From Gnetum montanum (Eukaryota; Streptophyta; Gnetopsida; Gnetales; Gnetaceae), in assembly GCA_015680685.1 (NCBI GenBank), contig MNCI01005373.1:73790-137789 (forward strand): DNA of 64,000 nt. The letters are read 5' to 3'. The notes below the pieces were generated by a model. That model had not been told where the DNA came from. It made no database searches and worked only from the letters and a program-made list of their open reading frames with translations. The position numbers and the translations under genes were made by a program. Below, in pieces: positions 55,395 to 64,000 of this stretch (positions are counted from its first letter, which is position 1; every line of letters starts with the position of its first letter).

Positions 55395-56754
55395 TGTTGG
55401 TGGCCATTTGGGGACTACCAATGTTGGGCCTATGATCTCATGACCTTGGGAGTCATGAGAAGAGAAGGTGTTCTTCAAATAGGGTTTAGGTGCTTGTTGG
55501 TCTTCTGGCAACACCAAGGCTCAAATACCTCCAAATAAACTCGTTGATTATGAAACAAACTAATTGTGAGTATGTGTTTGTTATTGTTAATGTTGAAATG
55601 GTTAGGTTATGTATGAAATTGTAATTGACTATCATAAATGAAATTTAGTTGGCTTTTTCAAATACTGTGAGCTATTTGAGATTCTTATTTTGTCAAATCA
55701 CTTAGTTTATATAGTCTCTATAATACACTACTTGAAACACATGAAATTTCACAAAAATGGTTGAGCACAATTTTGTCAATCTACTTCTAATTTCTTTGAG
55801 GGAGAAAATTCCACAAGAAAACTAGAAATTGAGCAAGATTCAATGGATTTTAGAAATAGAAAAGAAAGGAAAATAAGTTTGTGTAAATCTTGAAACATTT
55901 AAGCAAGATAAATTGAACATGATGAAACACTTCGCAATAAAGCTATTCCAATTTAATCTAAATATTAAAAACTACCTAAACCTTCTTAGCCCAACAAGAA
56001 AATTCATAAAATACAATCTTATTCACTACCAAAACAGCATTGTAAAACAAAAGTACAAGCTTTTGCCTAGTTATTCAATAGTTGTCAAGAATTGCAAATA
56101 GTAGAACTAGTAGAAAAATTTGACAATTTTAAAATTATAATTCTAAGGTAATAAAATTTAGAAAAATAAAGCTATTTCAAACAAGGAAAAGTATCAAAGA
56201 CTCTCTTGATATTCTAAAGTCAAATAGGAAATTTCAACAAGACATTGCTATTAAACTACTCTAGATGCTTTTCCTAGATAACATATGCTCTTACATGGTA
56301 GACCTTAATAGAAGTTAAATATTGCGCAATGGAGATATAAGAATGATCTAGAATGGCCAAAAATCAAATGCCAAGCACATTACTATCTAGACCATTAGCT
56401 AAATAACTAAACAAAATGGAAAATAAGGCACCCATAGGACTAAAACCAAGTAGCTGAATCGATATCTTTAGCAATCCATGCTTTTACAATCTTCAATGTT
56501 GATTCTAAGTACATTTTTTCCCAAAATCCTTCCCTTGAATTCTACCCTTGAAGCCTTTTTATAGTGACTTAAAGGTAGTTACAATCATCATGGAAGGTTA
56601 AGGTGAATAACAAATATCTAGGGAATTTATTCCTAACTACCTTAAGAAGTCATAACTTATATGAGAAAAATTAGCCATCATTGGTAAATATATTTTTTGG
56701 TAATTAAAACCTTATAAATATCGAGGAGATATAGTTGTAACTTCCATAGGAAGT
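55395..56754 (-). repeat. Repeat D, copy 2, truncated by A2
   Basis: Starts TGTTGGTGGCC and aligns with 40901-42070. A TATA box on the minus strand lies near 56555-56565. The match to copy 1 ends at TTGTAACTTCCATAG, exactly where the A2 LTR begins at 56755, so A2 is inserted into it. The remainder would lie beyond the window. Confidence 0.6.
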
Positions 56755-57464
56755 TGATGAGTGGAGAGGTACCCCTACACTCAACCACACGAATACTAGT
56801 GTTACACATGTGATCCGGTTAAACTTCGCAGACGAACTAGTTGTGGCATCTAGATAGTTAACCTTAGGTCGTAGTTCACTGTCTTCCAACCTGGACTAGT
56901 ATTAGCTTTGTCACGTATGGTGTAGTCCAGAGTGAGGTGTATGATGGGTTTCTAATCTAATTCTACTCCTAAAGGCAATAGAAAGTAATATTAACTACTC
57001 TAGGAGAGAGAGGGTAAGAGGATCTAATCTAACCTAAGTGCGATGAGCATCCATTCCTTGATTATTCGTACACATCTTGGACTTCATGCATGACTATCAT
57101 TGGGATTACCAAGTGTAGATCCTAGGTATGCTATTGGGTTACCAAGTAGTCACACTTAAATGCTCGTAATCAAGTTGTACTCATTCTACTTTTTAACATG
57201 AGTTTAAGGGTGAGAGATATTAACTAAGAAAGCAGTAAATAATAATAACAATTAAATAAATGATGTTGTACAATTACATTCACCACACTGCAGGCATACA
57301 CTAGGAAATAATTCTAACTCTAGAAGGGAAAACTACAAGAGTTTGGCTAAGGAACTAAAAACTAGATCTGAAACAAGGGAGAGCTGCCTCTTATTTATAG
57401 AACTGGTTGTAGGCTGCAATATCATGTACGCGATATCGTGGTTACCCCAAATGATGACTCATCA
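56755..57464 (-). repeat. 3' LTR of A2
   Basis: TGATGAGTGGAGAGG...GATGACTCATCA. A palindromic word (ATCATGTACGCGATATCGTG) lies at about 57421-57440. Followed by TACCCCCACAATTGAATGAA, the polypurine tract complement and conserved box. Confidence 0.82.
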
Positions 57465-57624
57465 TACCCCCACAATTGAATGAAAACTCGTCCTTGAGTT
57501 ATAGTGATTACACAGTGGATAGGTATAGGATTACTAGATGGAAAAACGGGATTATGCCATATTGTGGGAAGAAAAAAAATAAAGACAACACAAAAAAGTG
57601 CTACAACTACAAAAATTTTGAAAC

Positions 57625-60412
57625 TCATGTAGTTCCTGGAGGCAATGGTTCCTCCATTGGTGCTTTCCCTTTGTCTTGTGCACCAGGATTTGAGGCTTGA
57701 TGGCATTGAAGTATGGCCTGGAGCTTCTCCTCTTTGGTCCAAGGGTCTTGTGCCATCCATGCTAATGTTCCAATGTTTAATAGAGTCGACACTTCCCACA
57801 AATAGGGTAGTTGCGGAAATATTTGGTTGGCCTTGACATACCAAGCCGCAAACACCCGTCGTTCCTCCTCATAGGCTTTGGCTTTATCCTTGTACTCATG
57901 AAAGTCTACTAGCTATCTAGCCAAGTCTATTATGACATATTTCTATCCCTAGTAGCTAGCTTTCACCACCTCGAGTTCAGAATTTACAACTTCCAGTTTT
58001 TCTAATACCTTCTTGCGTTCTGTAAATTCTGCTTCATATTTGATGTGGGTTGTTACTACCTGCTACTTGAGCTCTATCCTCGAGTGCCTTGCTATTACCA
58101 TGGTAAGGTTGGCATATCTTAGATTTGCCAACTCCATGTACTCTGTTAAATCCTGAATCTGCAGGTCCTAGCTCTTAACTTTCCCTTGGTGGATGAAGGC
58201 ATATGTGTCCAATATGGCCCACTAGTTAATATGTTGACCACTGATAGCATTCATGTGGGCCTTCGCCATATGGATCTCCTTCTCAAGGATTTTTTGTACA
58301 TCCTCACCTAATCTCAGAAGTGCTCCTTTAGCTTTTCATGTTGTTTAGCCTCATTTTTCCATGCGCTTATCTCAATAGCTGATTGTTGACGAATGGCACA
58401 TACCTCCTCCATCGAGAGGGTTTGATTCTCTCTAGCTAAACAGCTTACATCTAGGTTGACCTGGATGAATTGTTCTTGAAATTGATGGAAGTGTTCCTCA
58501 AGAATGTTCTTTTGCTTTTCCACAGTGGTCAATCAAAGGTTTTCTGCAACAAGTTGCTTATTTTCTTCTTCTAAGGCCTTGAGTGCCTTAAGATGTGCAT
58601 GAGTTTGCACTTGTGCTACGGAGGCATCCCAAACAACCTTCTCTTTTTCATCATCCACCTTTTTATTCTTTGCTAGTAGCTGGGTTAGTTGCTCAGTTTT
58701 AAAGTTATCTAACTAGTTTATGGGAATAAATTGCATAGGGTCTTTCTATGCTGCTTGTAAGGCCACGGGCTGCTCTTGTAGTCTTTGCACTTCTTCTTTC
58801 ACATGCTCGACCCTCACTTCGGTTAAGACTAGCTTCCCCTTCATGGAAATGACATCTGACTAAATTGCTATAACATCCTGAGGGATGTCAAATAGGGATG
58901 CCATTACTTGCCCTATTTGGAGCAATCAATCAAGTGCATCCTCATGTTCCATAGGAGTCATTGAGGTTCCAACTAAGGTTTGAGCATCCCATGCTCTTGT
59001 GATATCTACCGGTGGCACAGCAGGTATATTGAATGATTCTTTGATTGGTCCATGACCACTTCTGTAGCTCCCATGACATTCTAGTGTTGCATGATCACCA
59101 CGGTGGCCCCTTCACCAGATTTCTAATTGCACCTGAAAAGATGCCACATTCCTTTAGATCTGTTGTGACCATTTACTTTCCCCTCCTACTATGTGGATTG
59201 ATACTTCTCCCCTTGTGTGATCCAAGGAAATAGTGAGCTGAATGACATCATCGATGACGCGGAAGAGGTTTGCATCATCATGACTTCCCCAGTTGATCGT
59301 CTCAGCGATGGCCTTGAGATGGCTCATCAACGGTTTGTATTCTTACAGTCGTGGTGGATGATCTTGGCCTGTGCTGGGCCCTACTTCCTATTGTTGGCTG
59401 GGACCCATGCTTGGAGGTTGGTTGGGTCTTGCAACTTGAGTTGTAGTTGGTCTAGCTGTCTATTCTTCTTCTCGTTCTGGTCCCAACTCTTTGCTAGTGC
59501 TTTTCCTTGGAGCTAGCACCTTTAGCAATTCAGCATATGAAGTAGTTTGGGCTTTTTGGAGGACATCATTGGTGTACCCTTGAATACCAACATATCAACA
59601 AAGCTTTTTTATAAGATAAGGGAAAGGCAACACCATCTTCCCTATCTTCAGTTCCTCGAATCGCCTCAAGATCTCCATCAAATATAGATGGGGCAGGTTA
59701 GTGTTAACCTTTCCCATCAACACTTCACATCCTCTAGCCTTATATGTTGATATTCTTTTTAGGCCCTTTGTGGGGAAGAGGTGATATGTTCCAATTTTAA
59801 AGTAAATTCTCTGTTCCGTCGTCAACTCACCAAATGTTTCATCTCTGCCATAAGTCCTTTTGAACCAATCCTTTCACACATCGGGGTTTGAACTGGTGGA
59901 TAACTGAGCAACTTTGGTTCCTATATTTGGAAGGTTTAACACTTTCAAAATGGCCTGTGTGGAGAAGTCAACTTTCACACCACAAATATTGACAGTGGTG
60001 CCTTTCTCTCTATTGTGCCAAAATTGGTACGTCTCTCCTAGGTACTAGGCACCGCTTGCAGAGAGGACATGCCATAAGGGAGATCCCTTGAGGTGATCCC
60101 TAACGACCTCAAGAGAAAACTCTACAAATGATTCAAAGTTCAATTTCATAATCATCGCAGCGAATGTGGACTTCTTGTGGATGGCCTGAACACAATTTGG
60201 GGCAATGTGAGCTATTGTCCCAGTTTAAGTGCTACAACAGCACCTCCTTCTGCCTGCTCGGACCATATGGTAGGAGGATCTTCTTGATGGATGTTGAATG
60301 ATTGTTCCTCCTATTCTACATGTTGTCTAGTAGGATCTTGTCTTCCACCTCTCCGAGATCATTTTTTTTCACCTTGAGAAGGACCTTACTGTTGTCCACG
60401 TTTTGGGGCCAT
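57625..60412 (-). pseudogene. A2 accessory gene
   Basis: Homolog of the A1 gene, from MAPKRGQQ (ATG at 60412, right after the intron acceptor) to LPPGTT and TGA at 57627-57625. The domain motifs are clearer than in A1: YHLFPTKGLKRISTYKARGC and VLPFPYLIKKLC. The coiled coil follows (EKQKNILEEHFHQFQEQF; AIRQQSAIEISAWKNEAKQH). It has several stops (e.g. TAG in place of W codons) but fewer frame breaks in the C-terminal part. With A1 it supports a full-length product of about 930 residues. Confidence 0.75.
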
Positions 60413-60479
60413 CTGCAATCACACAAGGTCAACTGTTAGTAAGGTTGTTTTAGAAATTAAGTTATACCTTACTGCTTAC
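60413..60479 (-). other. 67-bp 5'UTR intron of the A2 accessory gene
   Basis: Donor AAG/GTAAGCAGTAAG, TACTAAC word, acceptor GTGTGATTGCAG directly before the ATG. Counterpart of 27389-27454. Confidence 0.55.
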
Positions 60480-60887
60480 CTTAATTAATGATCTTATGTT
60501 ATCATGTGTGATATTGCTTGAAAAATTGTAATAATGAGTCCTGTGACTTAGGTGGTTTCACTCTTTAATTTCCCAGTATACCTAGGGATTAAATGATTTT
60601 TAGGCACAATTATTCTAAGTGTTATAGTTAATTACCCTAGATGATGTCCTTTGGGTGATGATAAATTCCAAAAATGTTAGATGATTTTCAGTAGATGTTC
60701 CTCCCCCACGACTAAGCTGAACACTCCGGGTTCAAGTAGCTTCAGATGGAATTAAAATTAGAGTACCAATGAGTGAGATATAGTTAGAAAAGCAAGGGTC
60801 GCTCAATCGCAAGTCATAGAAGAAAAATTTGAAAAATCCCTTGTGTAAATGGCAAAAATGATGCTAAGTGTGGCAAGGGGGTTACCT

Positions 60888-60975
60888 ATTTATAGGTTTT
60901 GGGGATGCAATATCTCATGTGGTACATCGCGTATGCAATATCCCGTCAGCCGCGATATCGCGTACGCGATATCAT
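60888..60975 (-). promoter_or_regulatory. Internal promoter of A2 accessory gene
   Basis: The perfect palindrome GATATCGCGTACGCGATATC at 60954-60973, with a weaker second copy (GGTACATCGCGTATGCAATA) nearer the gene. On the minus strand the TATA box CCTATAAATAGG follows near 60887-60897. Confidence 0.6.
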
Positions 60976-62336
60976 GGCCCTAGGGACATAGGGCACCACA
61001 AGAATACCGAATTTTTAAAGAATTTTTTGGAAATTAACGTTGTAAATTGAGGACATTGGGCTATTATCAAGGGGTTCTAGGGAGATTCCATTAATTCAAA
61101 AGCACAATTAATGATGATGGTGTGAATTTTATCAATAAAACGTCGGATGGGAGAAAAAGGATATGTAATGGTACATAGGAACATTGAAATTCAGAGGGAT
61201 AATAGTAGGGAAAGAACATTATGAAAAATTATGTTGAGGGTAAGAAATTGTATGTGTGAGCTATGTTATAAATGAAGTTTACAAAAAATTACATAAGTGG
61301 GTCCTCCCCAAAGTAGGTTCCAACCTATAATGCCCTTGTGTAACCCCACTTAAAGTGTCCATGGGCATTCGAAGGGTTAAATGTAATCCACACTAACTCC
61401 ACAAAACACACACATGTAAATATCACCAGAATGAGATGAGAATTCTATGCTACACGGGACACGAGCTACAATTACACGAACAGTGAGATGAGGCGAACTA
61501 TAGAAGGGATCGTAGAGATTGGGACATGAGGTAATTGACCCAGGGCATAATGAATCCTATGTGAAAAGCATGATTAACATGTCATTAACCCATCGTTCCA
61601 AGATCAGGACCAAGTCCATTCCTCTGATTAGTGACACCACATTGTTTCATCCCATGATGAACAACTATGAGAGTACCATAACAACAAGGCGTACGATCAC
61701 TTGGGATTTTATTCAAGGGAGGAATGATTTTTATTTTGTGGCACTTCCTTTTTTTTCACTTTAATAAATCTAGAGAAGCTGCTAACCTTCAAGCATGGTT
61801 GCATGTCTTTCCAGTGGGATCCCCTAGAACAACATTTCATTTTTGAGTGCCCTTCTGATTACTGTTACTCCCATTTTCATTAGATCTACAAGGATCTTAG
61901 TATGACCACATTGCATGATAACTCCCACAGATGTCACTAAAGAGAATCCTCAAGTCCCCTTGATGTCACATCCTATTCATTCCCTCTTGGTCCATCCTTC
62001 TTCATTCTGGGTACAATGAACACAAAATTGATTTAATTTTTTAAGAATGTCAAGAATATCACTGTACCCTTGAATAGAACCTTTTATTTATAGAATGGAT
62101 GAGTGGGTGTAATGGGCACACTGTCCACATAATTGATCACTCAAGACTTGATAACATAGAACGCACCTCAACCAATGATCCACATGAGTGTTTTATTCCT
62201 AGATGAGATTACTTATAAAAAGAAAAAAATACCAAAAAGACAAACAGATAAAACAAGAAGTTGAAAAATGAAAAACTGGAAAAAAAAAGTTGTAATACTA
62301 AAGAAAATAAAAAGCAGTTATTAATCCTGCTTATTT
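60976..62336 (-). other. A2 non-coding spacer
   Basis: Collinear with 7060-7785 plus 26253-26909 of A1, which gives the empty site of the B1 insertion (near 61620). No pol or other gene is seen. Confidence 0.65.
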
Positions 62337-63990
62337 TTAGAATGGGCGGTACCCCCCATAACTAAATGGTTGAGGATGGAAAGGATTAATAAATGGAAAA
62401 TGAGGATCCTTGTGTGTTGGAAATATTGGAACTTGGCCATACTTACTCCATTGGGGTTCACACACTTGATTATAATAAGTATAGTGGGGCAATTTATACG
62501 ATGTAGTTCCCGGATAACAAGTTGACCCGCTATGACGTTTGTGACTGTTAGATGGTATGAAAGGATTGGGATGATGCCTTCCATGACTGTGTTCATTGGG
62601 CCGGATTGTTGTTGGAGCATGAGTTGGTGGCCCTAATGAAGTAACATGAGGTGTGGAGTTCGAAGATGAGGGTGCACCACAGTGTGGGACTTGTGATGAG
62701 TTGGAGGATGCAGTGGCCTCAGAATTATGTTGTTCCTTTTTATGGTTATGTTTAAAGAAGGGGTGCTTTGGATGTTGAGGAGGCCTCTCACTGTTGTTGG
62801 CAGTAGTAGCATAAGTGATGTTCATGGGTTGTTGAAGTGGTGTAGGTACCTAGGAACAGTTGGTGGCTGTGTAGAAGGAGGGAAAAATGAGAATGTTGAA
62901 AGTTAGGAGGAGTGTAAGGTGCATAAGGTGGTGGTTGTGTTGGAGGCATGGGTTGATAGTATTGAGGAGAATGATACTGTGGTGAGATAGAGTATGTTGG
63001 CCCAGTTGGAGAAATAAGATGTTGAACAAGATAAGCATTTGGGTTCAGATGATACGAAGGGTGTCTCTAGTTTAGTGGTGATCTTCCCATGACTGGGATT
63101 GTTGCCATTGTGATCAAACATAGTATCTCTGTATGAAATCTGGATGTAACGTGTTTCCCCAATGCTCATGTAAATGTAACAACATTGGGCATTGGCCTTT
63201 GGGGTTATCATATAGGCATATGTTGCATTCATTCGTATGATTTTCATATAGGCATTGGCCTTTCCTTATCCCTTCTTTTCGATTGTCTAAGGCTTTGTCC
63301 TACTTCTTGGGTTGTCAAAACTCTATCTCCAATAATTTTGATAAATTCTCCACACTTTTGATACGTTCATTCCAACATATTATTGATCTTTGCCTTGACT
63401 TCTTCTAGTGATTATTGTATTGGCAAAGAGGATTCTTTCTCCTTGTGATTGGTTGATTTCTACTTTTTATGATCATGGACCCTTGCTAAGTTGAGATTTT
63501 GGTCCTGTTGATGTTTTTTAACACTCTCCCATCTAGCAAATTCTCCTTCTTCATTTGCTACCCACTTAATAAGCTCTTGGACTTGATGGGTTCGTAGTTT
63601 GAATAGCTGACCTTGGGCATATATTCCTAAGGTCTCTCTTGTTGCATCACGAAGCCCATCAATGATATAATACATTAGCCTTTCCTTAGAAAACCCATGG
63701 CTTGGATAGTTATGTAATAGTGCATAATATCTTTCTAAGGCCATGTCCAAGGGTTCATGTTGTGCTTATTTCCACTCTTGGATTTGTTTCCTCAAGGCTG
63801 ACACTCTTGCGTAGGTTTGATATTTTTCGTTAAAGACTTCTACCATTGTTGACCAATGTCATATTGAATTTGGTTTAAATGATCTATACCATACTTTTTC
63901 TTGGCCAACGAGTGTCATAGGGAAGAGCTTAAGTTTTTGCCAACCATTATCAATTTTGTTCCATGTACAAGCATCATAGAAGGCTTGTAA
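62337..63990 (-). pseudogene. gag: A2 gag
   Basis: Minus-strand gag covering the part lost in the A1 gap. The core reads HLQAFYDACTWNKIDNGWQK, LKLFPMTLVGQEKVWYRSF, EVFNEKYQTYARVSALRKQI and GFSKERLMYYIIDGL, a Retrotrans_gag pattern of Athila type. The tail (62825-62337) is rich in Pro, His and Ser and ends YNQVCEPQWSKYGQ ... FSYGGYRPF. Frameshifts and stops break it near 63250-63450. Confidence 0.75.
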
Positions 63991-64000
63991 ATGTTAATGC

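Larger units (their letters stand above)
56755..64000 (-). mobile_element. A2: uninterrupted A-family element, runs off the window
   Basis: Minus-strand copy. 3' LTR 56755-57464, polypurine tract, accessory gene (60412-57625), internal promoter (about 60890-60975), spacer, gag (from about 63990 to 62337). The 5' LTR lies beyond the window. Its 1.9 kb between gag and accessory gene holds no pol, confirming the family architecture. Confidence 0.82.

Overview
The window reads as repeat-dominated DNA from a plant with a large nuclear genome. It is AT-rich and almost free of host genes. It is filled with nested Ty3/gypsy LTR retrotransposons whose decayed frames carry plant-type gag, protease, dual RNase H and integrase signatures, with primer-binding sites of plant Athila/Tat type. 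A gymnosperm is plausible from the repeat style, but nothing in the window proves it. The only likely host gene is a terminal exon at 130-243. No rRNA, tRNA or CRISPR array was seen.

Left half (1186-34147): a three-level nest that can be resolved from target-site duplications (TSDs). An old minus-strand element of a family I call A (copy A3, 1186-34147) was split by a plus-strand A copy (A1, 4292-31216, TSD ATCCT). A1 was in turn split by a minus-strand Tat-like element (B1, 7791-26252, TSD ACTGA). Family A has LTRs of 0.7-1.0 kb, a tRNA-Asp type primer site and a gag, but no pol in any readable copy. In pol's place it carries a 'putative plant transposon protein'/coiled-coil gene with its own TATA box and a tiny 5'UTR intron. 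A 20-bp palindrome (GATATCGCGTACGCGATATC) recurs upstream of both the LTR TATA and the internal TATA.

B1 has 1.5 kb LTRs, gag, protease, RT, two RNase H domains and integrase, all decayed. Between protease and RT sits a complete multi-exon gene in antisense. It encodes an FCP1/NIF-like domain lacking the catalytic acidic residues, a transposon-protein-like domain, a coiled coil and an acidic tail. Its first intron holds a 39-bp minisatellite. A second, more diverged element (B2, about 45.08-52.75 kb, opposite orientation) has the same arrangement: protease tail, then the antisense gene with the same exon order, then RT. This conserved antisense gene inside pol is the most interesting object in the window.

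Right half (34.1-64 kb): gene-poor DNA with two LINE reverse-transcriptase tails, a solo A-family LTR with TSD ATAAT, an A-family LTR (A4) interrupted by another repeat, the B2 remnant, and a GC-rich retroposed transcript (53092-54170) with a 15-bp TSD and an A-tail. Another A-family copy (A2, minus, 56755 to the window end) closes the window. A2 is uninterrupted and confirms that the family lacks pol. Gaps lie at 5328-5672 and 22331-22380. Single Ns at 16237, 16861, 23744 and 23799 mark probable assembly errors; the 16238-16860 block looks inverted.
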